Source: Oscillospiraceae bacterium
Lineage (GTDB): Bacteria; Bacillota; Clostridia; Oscillospirales; Acutalibacteraceae
DNA: 64,000 nt
Reading direction: 5' to 3'
NCBI GenBank assembly: GCA_902792905.1
Contig: CADBBH010000007.1
Location: 62,001-126,000 of the forward strand
Position numbers and translations under genes: made by a program. Every line of letters begins with the position of its first letter. Within the stretch, counting starts at the first letter, position 1. The notes under the pieces are model-generated. The model did not search any database and was not told where the DNA came from. It saw only the letters and a list, made by a program, of their open reading frames with translations. Positions 7,075 through 15,905 of this stretch are shown piece by piece.

Positions 7075-8046
7075 ATGAAAAGAATAATTGCCGTTCTCGC
7101 GGCGCTTTTAATCTGCATCGGAATTTTCGCGGCCTGCGGAAACACGCACGCAAAACCCGGAAAAACAGACGACGGCAACGACGCACCTTCGCCGTCATCC
7201 GCCGAAAACCTGAGAGAAATAATCACCTCTCTCAAAGCAACCGAAGCGGAGCTCGGGCTTGAAAATAAATACAAAACGTTTGATGATGTGACTGACGGAA
7301 AAATCGATCCCGCCCTCATCGGGACGTGGAAGACTGCCGACGGCTCGGCAGTATATACTTACGGTGAAGACGGTATTCTCAAAACCAAAACCGATTTCTA
7401 CGGGACCGTTTCCGAAAACGAGCTGAGATACACCTGCCTCGGGGCGCAGGATAAGAATATCATCTGCCTTGAGACCGAATACAGTAATTATCCGGAAGAC
7501 GGCGGCGAGCCCGAAACCGAGCTTGTAATTACTTATTCAACCTACAAAATCAGCGGTGATGTTTTATATGAAATGTCCGTCGAAGAGGCAGATCCGGATT
7601 CCGATAATTATAATGTCAGCGTTCAGCAATTCTATAAAGCGGATGAAAACGGCAGCGCCGAAGCGTCAATCAGGTCAAATCCCGTGAATCTCGAATCCCT
7701 CTACGGAACCTGGAAAAATGACGAGGACAAGAGCATCACTGTCGGCGAAAGCGGTCTTGTCTGCGACGGCGAAACGTATGCAGTATCGGTCAATGACAAA
7801 AATGACCTTGTAGTTGAAAAGGACGGAGTCAAAACCGCCTATACATTCAGCCTCATTTACAGTAAATACTTCGACGGCGAGGGAGACGAAAAGCACGTAT
7901 CCGAAGAGGGATACAAACTCGCCCTCAATTATACCGGCAAAGATGAATCGGATAAGCCGAATCTTCTTGCGGTGATGGAAGACTGGCATACCCTGTATGA
8001 ATATGAAACCTGGTATTATACTGCGAACTTTGACCTTGCGGAATAA
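7075..8046 (+). CDS. Secreted lipoprotein with two GTW modules
   Basis: This 323-residue protein starts with a lipoprotein signal peptide (MKRIIAVLAALLICIGIFAAC), with Cys21 as the lipidation site. The mature part is acidic and contains two similar stretches, PALIGTWKTADGSAVYTYGEDG and ESLYGTWKNDEDKSITVGESG, each opening with a GTWK motif that usually starts a small beta-barrel or lipocalin-like module. I cannot name a Pfam family with certainty. It would be anchored on the outer face of the membrane. AGGAGAAA precedes the ATG. It has its own promoter and a strong terminator, so it is monocistronic. Confidence 0.75.
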   Translation: MKRIIAVLAALLICIGIFAACGNTHAKPGKTDDGNDAPSPSSAENLREIITSLKATEAELGLENKYKTFDDVTDGKIDPALIGTWKTADGSAVYTYGEDGILKTKTDFYGTVSENELRYTCLGAQDKNIICLETEYSNYPEDGGEPETELVITYSTYKISGDVLYEMSVEEADPDSDNYNVSVQQFYKADENGSAEASIRSNPVNLESLYGTWKNDEDKSITVGESGLVCDGETYAVSVNDKNDLVVEKDGVKTAYTFSLIYSKYFDGEGDEKHVSEEGYKLALNYTGKDESDKPNLLAVMEDWHTLYEYETWYYTANFDLAE

Positions 8047-8056
8047 TAATGACAGC

Positions 8057-8081
8057 GCCCTCCCCGGCGGGGAGGGCTTTT
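8057..8081 (+). terminator. Rho-independent terminator
   Basis: GCCCTCCCC (8057-8065) and GGGGAGGGC (8069-8077) form a 9-bp stem with a 3-base loop followed by TTTT, 10 bases after the lipoprotein stop. Confidence 0.88.
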
Positions 8082-8103
8082 AATATTCTATGAAATTTCA
8101 TTA

Positions 8104-8132
8104 TTGAAAATCGGTTCGTTTGATTATATAAT
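8104..8132 (+). promoter_or_regulatory. Promoter of the phosphoesterase gene
   Basis: TTGAAA (8104-8109) and TATAAT (8127-8132) are separated by 17 bases, 31 bases before the ATG at 8164. The preceding terminator makes this an independent transcription unit. Confidence 0.8.
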
Positions 8133-8163
8133 TTATATAAGCGTTTTTCAAGGAGGAGAAGTT

Positions 8164-9273
8164 ATGAAGAAAACTTTAATCAAAATCAGTTCATTAATCT
8201 TGATCATCGCGCTGTTGATTTCTCTTGCGGTGACCGCATTCGCGAAAAGCGACGCCTTTGCCGAAGAGGCATATGTGAATATCGTCACCTTTTCAGACTG
8301 CCAGGATACCGGCATGGGCGCTTATAAGAGATTCGGCAAGGTGCTGAAGGTCATGAAGGATGACGGCATGCCCCAACCCGATTCGCTGCTGATGGGCGGC
8401 GATTATACCAAGATTCTTGCCGATTACGCGACCCCCGGCATGATTCAGCTCCGCGAACACTATGTGAACACCTATCCGCAGGGAGACCCCGACGATATAA
8501 TCTGCATTCAGGGCAACCACGATCAAAAGGTCGCGGGATTCTATCCGACGGGAATGTATGATATGGGAACCTACTGCCTCTTCATCATGAATGAGGACGA
8601 CTTCCCCTGGAAGCAGAGCGCCGGCAAAAAGAATGAAGCCACGGTAAAAGCCACTGCCGAAAAACTCGATAACACTCTTAATTCTATGATTTCTTCGGAT
8701 GACCTGCGCCCCGTCATAGTGCTGACTCACGTGCCGCTTCATCATACGCTGCGCAATTCCGCGGGCGACAATATGTATGCCTCATATATTTTCAACGTTC
8801 TTAACAAGGCGGCGGAGAAGCTCGATATCATATTCATCTTCGGCCATAATCATTCGGGCACTCACGATGACTATATCGGCGGCTCGGTCAATTATATGGC
8901 TCCCGGCGACAGCATCCGCATTCCCCTCTCCGATAAAGCGGGCGAAGACTGCTACACAAACGAGACTCTCAATTTCACCTACACCAACTGCGGATATATC
9001 GGCTACGCCGAAAACAGCAAGACAGACACTTCCACAAATGTTCTCACGCTCGGCGCGATAAGATTCTTTGCCGATAAAATCGTAATTCTGAAATATACCG
9101 AAGACGGCCTCTTCTGCGAGGATGAGATTGACAGAATCAACCCCGCGGATGAAAGCGCAATGCAGGCGGCGACTCAGGCGAAGAATATGCAGAGAAACAA
9201 TCAGTCAATCTGGGAATTCGAGCTGAGCTTCTTCGGCCCGATTATCCGCTTTATTATGAAGATATTTGCGTAA
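8164..9273 (+). CDS. Secreted calcineurin-like metallophosphoesterase
   Basis: The 369-residue product has a signal peptide (about 1-27, ending TAFA) and a complete calcineurin-like metal-binding set: Asp45 in FSDCQD, Asp80 in GGDYT, GNHD (117-120), a THVPLHH histidine block and GHNHSG. The third residue of the usual DxH is Gln in the DCQD motif (D-C-Q). The C terminus ends in a hydrophobic stretch (FFGPIIRFIMKIFA) that may hold it at the membrane. It would hydrolyse an extracellular phosphate ester; the substrate is unknown. ATG 8164 follows AAGGAGGAG; an upstream in-frame TTG lacks a ribosome site. The cupin gene follows after 30 bases. Confidence 0.87.
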   Translation: MKKTLIKISSLILIIALLISLAVTAFAKSDAFAEEAYVNIVTFSDCQDTGMGAYKRFGKVLKVMKDDGMPQPDSLLMGGDYTKILADYATPGMIQLREHYVNTYPQGDPDDIICIQGNHDQKVAGFYPTGMYDMGTYCLFIMNEDDFPWKQSAGKKNEATVKATAEKLDNTLNSMISSDDLRPVIVLTHVPLHHTLRNSAGDNMYASYIFNVLNKAAEKLDIIFIFGHNHSGTHDDYIGGSVNYMAPGDSIRIPLSDKAGEDCYTNETLNFTYTNCGYIGYAENSKTDTSTNVLTLGAIRFFADKIVILKYTEDGLFCEDEIDRINPADESAMQAATQAKNMQRNNQSIWEFELSFFGPIIRFIMKIFA

Positions 9274-9303
9274 GTCAAACACGATAATTAAGGAGACAAA
9301 GCT

Positions 9304-9651
9304 ATGGTAATCAGATCTGCTGACTGCAAAAGAGAAGACAGAGAAAATATGCGCGGCGGCGACGGAATTGTCAAAATCACGCATTTCACCGGTAAGGAAG
9401 AACTGCTCGGCAAAGGCAGATTCTTCGCGCGAATCACCCTTGAGCCCGGCTGCTCCATAGGCGAGCACGTTCACGAGGGCGACAGCGAGATTTTCGTTGT
9501 TGAGCGCGGCTGCCCGACCTATGACGACGGCGGAACTCTTGTGGAGGCAAAGCCCGGCGATGTGCTCATCTGCCCCGCGGAGACGGCGCATTCAATAAGA
9601 AACAATACTGATGAAACTGTTGATATTATTGCTCTTATAGTTTACGCGTAA
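9304..9651 (+). CDS. Single-domain cupin
   Basis: This 115-residue protein is a one-domain cupin with the metal ligands His55, His57, Glu62 and His96 in HVHEGDSEIF and PAETAHSI. The order of G, H and E residues follows cupin motif 1 (GxxxHxHxxxxE) and motif 2. It has no signal peptide. Family members range from isomerases and dioxygenases to simple ligand-binding proteins, so no reaction can be assigned. AAGGAGA precedes the ATG. It lies between the phosphoesterase and the alpha-galactosidase genes with short gaps, so the three are probably one operon; a role in sugar handling would be inference. Confidence 0.85.
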   Translation: MVIRSADCKREDRENMRGGDGIVKITHFTGKEELLGKGRFFARITLEPGCSIGEHVHEGDSEIFVVERGCPTYDDGGTLVEAKPGDVLICPAETAHSIRNNTDETVDIIALIVYA

Positions 9652-9660
9652 GGTGATGCT

Positions 9661-11739
9661 ATGATTTATCTTAGATCGGCTCTGTGCCTGCTTCAGGCAT
9701 TTCTTATGATTGTATCCTCGTTTTCGGTCTATGATTCGAATTTCAAATTCTGGGTTGACAGGGGGGCGCTTTACTTGACTTCGGTTTCGGATTTTTCATT
9801 TGATACCGTTGACGCGAAAGCTCTCACGATAACAGATGAAGAAAAGGCTGCCTGCCGCGAATGGTTCGATTCAAATATTCTGACCGCCGAAAATCCCGCA
9901 TATGATTTTTCTCTCGGCGGAAAACGGCTCAGGAACAATCTCAAAGACTGGGAAATCTCAATCGGCGAAGAGGGCGCGGCCGGCGAAAAATACAGGCACG
10001 GCAAAACTTCATATATCACGCTGAAACACAAAAACAGCGGAATAACCGCTGCTGTTGAGGCGACAATCTATGAGAATTACGCCGCCTGCGAGTGGACGGT
10101 TTTCATAAAGAATAACGGCAATGAGCTCTCGGGCGCAATAAAAGACTTTTACGCGGCGGACTGCGTATTCGACACGGGCCTTTCGGAGCTTTATTTCAGC
10201 AAGGGCAGCGAACCCGCGGCGAATGATTTTGAGCTGATGAAATCGGCCGTCTGCCCGACCGAAATGAAGTTCAATGCCAACGGCGGCAGGAGCGAATCCT
10301 TCCTTCCCTATTTCAATATCAAGGGCACAAAATGCGGAATAATTGCGGCCGTCGGCTGGACGGGGCAATGGTTTGCTTCCCTTCGACAGACCCTTACAGG
10401 TGTGCGCTTCAGAGCAAAGCAGGAATTCTTCAACGCTCCGCTCAATTCGGGCGAAGAAATCCGCTCACCGCTTGTTTCGCTTTCGTTTTATGACGGAAAG
10501 AACGCTCTCAAGGGCTTCAACTCCTTCAGAAAATGGGAGAAGGACTGTGTTTATCCCGAAAGCATACGAACTCTCAACGGCTATGTAATCGCCAACGAGT
10601 TCAATACCAAAACCTGCGACGAGCTGATTGAGGAGGTCAACTCCATCGATGAAAAGGTGCTCGAGTCAACAGATTATTTCTGGATGGATGCGGGCTGGTA
10701 TGAATACAACGAGGGCTGGTATGACGGAGTCGGCAACTGGATTCCCGACAAGCGCCGTTTCCCCGACGGATTAAAACCGCTTTCCAACGCGATGGCGGCA
10801 AAGGGCAAGAAATTTCTGCTCTGGTATGAGCCCGAGAGAGTGCGTGAGGGCACGTATCTCTGTAACGAGGGCAAAAAGCATGACGGCTGGACCTTTGAGG
10901 ACGGCGAAAATATAATGTGGAATCTCGGCAATGACGATGCCTGCAAATTCCTGTCTGATTATATTGCGGATTCGCTTGTTTCCAACGGTATTTCGATGTA
11001 TCGCCAGGATTTCAATTTTACGCCCCTCTCCTACTGGCAGAAGGCGGATAAGGAATTCTACGGCGGAAGGACGGGCATCTGCGAGAATCATTATGTTGCA
11101 AATCTTTATAAATATCTTGACGCTCTCTGTGAAGCGGTTGACGGGCTGATAATCGACAACTGCGCAAGCGGCGGCAAGCGTCTCGATATTGAAATGACAC
11201 GCAGGAGTCTGCCTCTCTGGAGAAGCGACTATAACTGCGGTGATGAAAACGGGGCCCTTAAACCCGATGTTCTTGAAGCGACTCAGGCGATGACCTGCGG
11301 GCTCTCTTTCTGGTTTGTATATACGGGCACTAACCGCCATTTCCATTCCGAATACGCCTCAAGAAGCGCACTTCTGACAGATCAGTCTGTATATCAGCCG
11401 ACCGACGAATATACCGCTTATTCCGATATATCGCAGTTTATGACCCGCAATTACTGCCCGCTGCAGTTTGGCGGAACTGACTTTTCAAAGTATCTCGCAA
11501 TGCAGTTCGGCGATGAAAACGAAGGCGCAGCCGTAATCTATAAGCGCGAAAAGGTTAAAAAAGATGAATTCAATCTGATTTTCAACTGCCTTGACGCCGA
11601 TAAAAAATATGAGGTTTATGACATTGACTCGCCCGGTGATATCATTACAAAAACGGGCAAAGAGCTTATGACAGGCGGCATAATGCTGAATATCACCGAT
11701 ACTCCGAAGGCGGTCATAGTCAGATACAGAGCGAAATAA
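9661..11739 (+). CDS. Alpha-galactosidase, GH36 (melibiase)
   Basis: This 692-residue protein has the GH36 layout: N-terminal beta-sandwich (about 1-310), TIM barrel with DYFWMDAGWYE and KFLLWYEPERV, and a C-terminal beta domain. The nucleophile is Asp450 (YRQDFN), and Asp523 in LPLWRSDY fits the acid/base, downstream of CASGGKRLDIEM. The family releases terminal alpha-galactose from raffinose-type sugars, galactomannans and glycans. The N terminus is hydrophobic (LCLLQAFLMIVSSFSV) and could be a weak export signal, but family members with this architecture are mostly cytosolic. The ATG is 9 bases after the cupin stop, with AAGGTG upstream. A galactokinase lies at 24849, so the released galactose can be used. 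Confidence 0.88.
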   Translation: MIYLRSALCLLQAFLMIVSSFSVYDSNFKFWVDRGALYLTSVSDFSFDTVDAKALTITDEEKAACREWFDSNILTAENPAYDFSLGGKRLRNNLKDWEISIGEEGAAGEKYRHGKTSYITLKHKNSGITAAVEATIYENYAACEWTVFIKNNGNELSGAIKDFYAADCVFDTGLSELYFSKGSEPAANDFELMKSAVCPTEMKFNANGGRSESFLPYFNIKGTKCGIIAAVGWTGQWFASLRQTLTGVRFRAKQEFFNAPLNSGEEIRSPLVSLSFYDGKNALKGFNSFRKWEKDCVYPESIRTLNGYVIANEFNTKTCDELIEEVNSIDEKVLESTDYFWMDAGWYEYNEGWYDGVGNWIPDKRRFPDGLKPLSNAMAAKGKKFLLWYEPERVREGTYLCNEGKKHDGWTFEDGENIMWNLGNDDACKFLSDYIADSLVSNGISMYRQDFNFTPLSYWQKADKEFYGGRTGICENHYVANLYKYLDALCEAVDGLIIDNCASGGKRLDIEMTRRSLPLWRSDYNCGDENGALKPDVLEATQAMTCGLSFWFVYTGTNRHFHSEYASRSALLTDQSVYQPTDEYTAYSDISQFMTRNYCPLQFGGTDFSKYLAMQFGDENEGAAVIYKREKVKKDEFNLIFNCLDADKKYEVYDIDSPGDIITKTGKELMTGGIMLNITDTPKAVIVRYRAK

Positions 11740-11769
11740 CAGATTATTATTTATATGTAACATGTGAAA

Positions 11770-11795
11770 GGCGGAGCCGTAAAATCGGCTCCGCC
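11770..11795 (+). terminator. Terminator after the alpha-galactosidase gene
   Basis: GGCGGAGCCG (11770-11779) pairs with CGGCTCCGCC (11786-11795) around TAAAAT. The following T content is modest (CGCTTGTATTT), so termination may be partial. Confidence 0.7.
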
Positions 11796-11853
11796 CGCTT
11801 GTATTTATGATTGCTTTGTGATATTATTCAGGTATACGAAAGGGGTAATAATT

Positions 11854-12720
11854 ATGAAACTCAGAAAAATCACCGCTCTTATTCTCTGCGTTATTATGCT
11901 TATCGGCACTATGGGCGTCGCAGCGTCTGCCGAGGAAGAAAAACCGTTTTATCTCGTGCTCGGCGATTCAATCGGCTTCGGCTCGGGCCTTCGCAATTCG
12001 AGAGAAGCCTGCTACGGCAGAATAGTTGCCGACACCAACGGCTATGATTACGCTAATGACGCGATTCCCGGACATACGACTCAGAATCTGCTCTCTCGCC
12101 TTGAAAATGAGAGCGTACGCGCTCACGTGAAGCAGGCGGATATTATCAGCATTTCAATCGGCGGCAATAATTTCCTGCTCGGCAATCTGCCCGCGCTTCT
12201 CTATAACCTCATGGTTAAGAACGATAATTCGCAGGCGGAGAGCATTATCGACGGATTCTATAATGATTTTGACAAAATAATCGGAATCATCCGCTCGCTC
12301 AACCCCGATGCCGTTATACTTATGCAGACCCTCTATAATCCGCAGACCGGATATATCGGCGAAGCGTATCAGGTATCGATTGATATGCTCAACGACGCAA
12401 TCCGCCGCTATCAGAGCGAAAAAGGTGAAATAGAGATAGTCGATGTGGCGGCAAAGCTCACCGATTCCGGCAAAGATTTTGCCTCGGACGGAATTCATCC
12501 GAGCGTTGAAGGCAATAAAAAAATAGCGGTAGCGGTCCTCGAAAAGCTTGTTGAGCTCGGCCTCGGAGAAACTGCGGAGCCCGTTATCAAGACAGAAGGC
12601 GTGGACGCGAATGTTCCCTCCGCTTTTGCCGCTCCCCTCAATTTATTCGGAGAAATACTCCATATTCTTTCGGTTATCAGAGGCTGGTTTTCATTTATAA
12701 CCGATATCCTGCCCTTCTGA
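11854..12720 (+). CDS. Secreted SGNH/GDSL hydrolase
   Basis: The 288-residue product has a signal peptide (about 1-26, ASA/EE) and the SGNH blocks in order: block I LVLGDSIGFGSG with nucleophile Ser39, block III ISIGGNNF (Gly and Asn of the oxyanion hole) and block V DGIHPSVEGN with the catalytic Asp and His. The family includes esterases, lipases and carbohydrate deacetylases acting outside the cell. The C-terminal tail after 250 is hydrophobic (ILHILSVIRGWFSFITDILPF) and may anchor it in the membrane. The ATG at 11854 follows AAAGGGG; an in-frame ATG at 11764 overlaps the terminator stem and is rejected. Confidence 0.88.
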   Translation: MKLRKITALILCVIMLIGTMGVAASAEEEKPFYLVLGDSIGFGSGLRNSREACYGRIVADTNGYDYANDAIPGHTTQNLLSRLENESVRAHVKQADIISISIGGNNFLLGNLPALLYNLMVKNDNSQAESIIDGFYNDFDKIIGIIRSLNPDAVILMQTLYNPQTGYIGEAYQVSIDMLNDAIRRYQSEKGEIEIVDVAAKLTDSGKDFASDGIHPSVEGNKKIAVAVLEKLVELGLGETAEPVIKTEGVDANVPSAFAAPLNLFGEILHILSVIRGWFSFITDILPF

Positions 12721-12738
12721 TTGAGTATTAAAGAAAAG

Positions 12739-12770
12739 AGCACCTGCAACAATGCAGGTGCTTACTTTTT
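12739..12770. terminator. Bidirectional terminator between SGNH hydrolase and rpsU
   Basis: AGCACCTGC (12739-12747) and GCAGGTGCT (12754-12762) form a 9-bp stem followed by TACTTTTT on the plus strand. The minus strand reads T-containing sequence (CTTTTCTTT) after the same stem, so it can serve both convergent genes. Confidence 0.85.
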
Positions 12771-12781
12771 GTTTTACACAA

Positions 12782-12958
12782 TTATTTGTGCTTACGTTTA
12801 CGGGCTGCCTCTGACTTGAGTTTTCTCTTTACAGAGGGTTTCTCGTAATGCTCTCTTTTACGAACTTCCTGAATAACGCCGTCTCTTGAAGTCTGTCTCT
12901 TGAATCTTCTGAGTGCGCTCTCGAGGGATTCGCCTTCTTTAACTTTTACTGTGCTCAC
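12782..12958 (-). CDS. rpsU: 30S ribosomal protein S21
   Basis: From the GTG at 12958 the protein has 58 residues and reads [20 protein letters not shown] at its start, the S21 signature, then the basic [14 protein letters not shown] tail. S21 binds the 30S platform near the anti-Shine-Dalgarno region and helps initiation. The GTG start with AAGGGAG upstream gives the usual family length; the in-frame ATG ten codons earlier would add residues absent from S21 proteins. It stands alone between its own promoter and a terminator. Confidence 0.97.
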   Translation of the reverse strand: MSTVKVKEGESLESALRRFKRQTSRDGVIQEVRKREHYEKPSVKRKLKSEAARKRKHK

Positions 12959-13013
12959 TATATTCACTCCCTTCACATATCCAAACAAGGGACTTGTCTG
13001 TAACTTTCGCTAT

Positions 13014-13043
13014 ATTATACTATAAGCGGCCGAAAAAAGTCAA
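13014..13043 (-). promoter_or_regulatory. rpsU promoter
   Basis: On the minus strand TTGACT (13043-13038) and TATAAT (13019-13014) are separated by 18 bases. The leader between the promoter and the GTG contains a small ACAAG/CTTGT inverted repeat (12985-12997). Confidence 0.75.
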
Positions 13044-13073
13044 TCGTTATTTTTCATTAAAAGAATTGCCGCT

Positions 13074-15500
13074 TCATTGAGGTTTTACCACAATATTGAC
13101 AAGGCGGCCTTTTACATAAAGCTCCTTGACAATCTGCATTCCTTCGATTGCTTTTGCGATTGCGGGCTCGGCTTTCGCCGCTGCAATTGCCTCTTCATTT
13201 GTCGCTTCTGCGGAGATCATAAGGCGTTCCTTGACCTTGCCGTTTATCTGAACCGCAATCTCAACCTCGTCATCAACGCACTTTGCCTCGTCCCAGGTCG
13301 GCCAGCTCTCAAAAGCGATCGTATCATCGTGGCCGAGAATCTGCCAGATTTCCTCGCAGATATGCGGGCTTATCGGAGAAAGAAGCTTGATGAGGCCTTC
13401 GGCGAATTCCTTCGGGCAGGAGCCCGCCTTATAGACGGAGTTTACAAATATCATCATCTGGCTGATAGCGGTATTGAATGCGAGGGCTTCGAAATCCTTG
13501 GTGACCTTGCGGACAGTTACATTATAAACCTTCTCGAGTTCTGCCCGTTTCTCTTCGCTGAGATTTGCCTGCTCGGTAAAGAATGTCCAGACGCGGGTAA
13601 GGAATCGCTTCGCGCCCTCAACTCCCTGGTTGCTCCAGGGCTTTGACGCTTCAATCGGGCCCATGAACATCTCATAGAGACGCAGCGTATCCGCGCCGTA
13701 ATCGCGCACGATATCTGAGGGATTGACCACAAATTCGGGGAAACGCTTGCCCATCTTGATACCGTTCGCGCCGAGAATCATGCCCTGATGAACGAGCTTC
13801 GCAAAGGGCTCTTTGACCGGCGAAATGCCTTGATTATAAAGGAATCTGTTCCAGATTCGCGAATAAATAAGATGGCCTACGGCGTGCTCAGGTCCGCCGA
13901 TATAGAGGTCAACGGGCAGCCAGTGCTTAAGAAGCTCGGGGTCGCCGATTGCCTTGTCGTTCTGCGGATCGATATAGCGCATATAATACCAGCTCGAGCC
14001 TGCCGAGCCAGGCATTGTCGAGGTTTCGCGCTTACCTCTGACACCGTTTTTCTCGATATATTTCCATTCCTCCGCGTTTTCGAGAGGAGCCTGGCCGTTT
14101 CTGCCCTTGTAGTCATCAAGCTCGGGCAGGACAAGCGGCAGCTCGTCGTCGTCGAGCACGTGAATCTCGCCGTCATCGGTATAATAGACGGGAACGGGCT
14201 CGCCCCAGTAGCGCTGGCGGGCGAATATCCACTCGCGGAAATGATAGTTTGTCTTGCGCCTTGCGACGCCCATATTCTCAAGCTTAACGGTGATTGCTTC
14301 CTTCGCTTCCTCGACGGTCATGCCCGTGAATTCTTCGGAATTCATAAGCTTGCAACCCTTGCCGAGATAGTCGCCTTTTTCAAAAGCGTGTTCGGAAACA
14401 TCGGCGCCGTCGATAACCTGAATCATCGGGATATTATGAACAACGGCATATTCAAAGTCGCGCTGGTCATGGCTCGGAACCGCCATAACGGCGCCCGTGC
14501 CGTAACTCGCGAGAACGAAATCGCCGATAAATACGGGAACTTCTCTGCCGTTTACGGGGTTTACCGCATATATACCTTTGAGACAGCATCCGCTCTTGGT
14601 CTTGTTGAGCTCTGTGCGGTCCATATCGGTCTTCTTGATTGTCTCTTCTATATATACCTTGACCTCATCCTGATTCTCGATGCGGGGCATAAGCTGCTGA
14701 ACAAGATCGCCGTCCGGCGCGAGAACCATAAAGGTAATGCCGTAGATAGTTTCAATACAGGTGGTGTAAATCGAGAATTTTCCGCCGCCGACAACGTCGA
14801 AATCAACCTCGACGCCCGTGCTCTTGCCGATCCAGTGGCGCTGCATATCCTTGGTGGATTCGGGCCAGTCAATCTCCTCGAGGCCTTCGAGAAGCTCCTC
14901 GGCGAATGCGGCCTGGTCGATGACCCACTGCTTCATATTCTTGCGCACTACCGGATAGCCGCCGCGCTCGCTCTTGCCGTCGATAACCTCATCGTTGGCA
15001 AGCACCGTGCCGAGCTCCTCGCACCAGTTTACGGGGATATCTACAAGCTTCGCGTAGCCCTTGAGATAGAGCTGCTTGAAAATCCACTGAGTCCACTTAT
15101 AGTAGGAGGGATCGGAGGTTGCAATCATCTTGGACCAGTCATAGTCAAAGCCGAGCTCCCTGAGCTGCTTTGAGAAGGTCTGGATATTATCCTGAGTGAA
15201 GCCGTTGGGATTGTGACCCGTTGATACGGCATACTGCTCGGCGGGCAGACCAAATGAATCATAACCCATCGGATGAAGGACGTTGTAGCCCTGCATTCTC
15301 TTCATACGGGAAACGATGTCTGTGGCCGTATAGCCCTCGGGATGGCCCGCGTGAAGGCCTACGCCCGAAGGATAGGGGAACATATCAAGAGCGTAGAATT
15401 TGGGCTTTGAAAAATCCCGGACATCCGTCTTAAAAGTCTCATGCTCCTCCCAGTATTTCTGCCATTTCTTTTCTATTGCTTTGTAATCATACTGTGCCAT
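13074..15500 (-). CDS. leuS: Leucyl-tRNA synthetase
   Basis: This 808-residue class I synthetase charges tRNA(Leu). The HIGH motif is HAGH at 50-53 (FPYPSGVGLHAGHPEGYTATD), and a CP1 editing insertion follows between roughly 225 and 420 with its threonine-rich and GTGAVMAVPSHDQRDFEYA segments. The tRNA-binding and C-terminal domains are complete. The KMSKS loop reads KMGKR at 582-586, so the usual serine is glycine. Length is typical for bacterial LeuRS. It is the last gene of the ABC-nadD/yqeK-rsfS-leuS operon, starting 29 bases after rsfS with GAGGAGGAG upstream. No T-box leader is visible before it, as it follows rsfS directly. Confidence 0.97.
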   Translation of the reverse strand: MAQYDYKAIEKKWQKYWEEHETFKTDVRDFSKPKFYALDMFPYPSGVGLHAGHPEGYTATDIVSRMKRMQGYNVLHPMGYDSFGLPAEQYAVSTGHNPNGFTQDNIQTFSKQLRELGFDYDWSKMIATSDPSYYKWTQWIFKQLYLKGYAKLVDIPVNWCEELGTVLANDEVIDGKSERGGYPVVRKNMKQWVIDQAAFAEELLEGLEEIDWPESTKDMQRHWIGKSTGVEVDFDVVGGGKFSIYTTCIETIYGITFMVLAPDGDLVQQLMPRIENQDEVKVYIEETIKKTDMDRTELNKTKSGCCLKGIYAVNPVNGREVPVFIGDFVLASYGTGAVMAVPSHDQRDFEYAVVHNIPMIQVIDGADVSEHAFEKGDYLGKGCKLMNSEEFTGMTVEEAKEAITVKLENMGVARRKTNYHFREWIFARQRYWGEPVPVYYTDDGEIHVLDDDELPLVLPELDDYKGRNGQAPLENAEEWKYIEKNGVRGKRETSTMPGSAGSSWYYMRYIDPQNDKAIGDPELLKHWLPVDLYIGGPEHAVGHLIYSRIWNRFLYNQGISPVKEPFAKLVHQGMILGANGIKMGKRFPEFVVNPSDIVRDYGADTLRLYEMFMGPIEASKPWSNQGVEGAKRFLTRVWTFFTEQANLSEEKRAELEKVYNVTVRKVTKDFEALAFNTAISQMMIFVNSVYKAGSCPKEFAEGLIKLLSPISPHICEEIWQILGHDDTIAFESWPTWDEAKCVDDEVEIAVQINGKVKERLMISAEATNEEAIAAAKAEPAIAKAIEGMQIVKELYVKGRLVNIVVKPQ

Positions 15501-15529
15501 ATAGAGTGATACTCCTCCTCTGTGCCTTC

Positions 15530-15892
15530 TTAATCCTCTGTCAGGATATCGGACAGATCAAGCGTTTTCGCATCTGTCCACAATCTTTCGAGATTATAGT
15601 ATTCTCTGCTCTCACGGTCAAAGACGTGAACAAGGACCGTGCCGTAATCGAGCAGAATCCAGCCGCTGGCTCTGCCCTCGATATGCTCGGGGTCAATGCC
15701 GAGGCGCTTTTTTATTTCATACTCAACCTCATCCGCGAGGGACTTGGTGTGAGTGTTTGAAGTGCCGTTTGCGATGACGAATACATCGGAAACTATCGTA
15801 ACCTCTTCGGTTTCTATGGCGACGATATTCTCCGCCTTCTTTTCATCGAGGACCTTTGCTATCTCTCTTGCGAGTTCTCTTGAATCGATCAT
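15530..15892 (-). CDS. rsfS: Ribosomal silencing factor RsfS
   Basis: The 120-residue product is a RsfS/Iojap protein. It shows the family landmarks IVAIETEEVTIVSDVFVIANG, SNTHTKSLADEVEYEI, GWILLDYGTVLVHVF and REYYNLERLW. RsfS binds ribosomal protein L14 and blocks joining of the subunits when nutrients are short. The ATG at 15892 follows AAAGGA; longer in-frame extensions run into the NadD/YqeK gene and are not family-like. It is placed between nadD-yqeK and leuS, as commonly seen in Firmicutes. Confidence 0.95.
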   Translation of the reverse strand: MIDSRELAREIAKVLDEKKAENIVAIETEEVTIVSDVFVIANGTSNTHTKSLADEVEYEIKKRLGIDPEHIEGRASGWILLDYGTVLVHVFDRESREYYNLERLWTDAKTLDLSDILTED

Positions 15893-15905
15893 ATATAATC
15901 CTTTC

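Noticed and set aside
8091-8102. ATGAAATTTCAT palindrome as an operator
   Set aside because: It is a 12-base A+T-rich palindrome upstream of the -35 box, which can arise by chance in A+T-rich intergenic DNA; no second copy was seen.
13788-15173. Long open frame on the plus strand opposite leuS (461 codons)
   Set aside because: It is the complement of a strongly conserved LeuRS gene, has no ribosome site and no recognisable domain. Long antisense frames are common opposite G+C-biased coding sequence.
15501-15529. T-box leader for leuS
   Set aside because: Only 29 bases separate rsfS from leuS, which is too short for a T-box, and no T-box core sequence is seen upstream of the operon.
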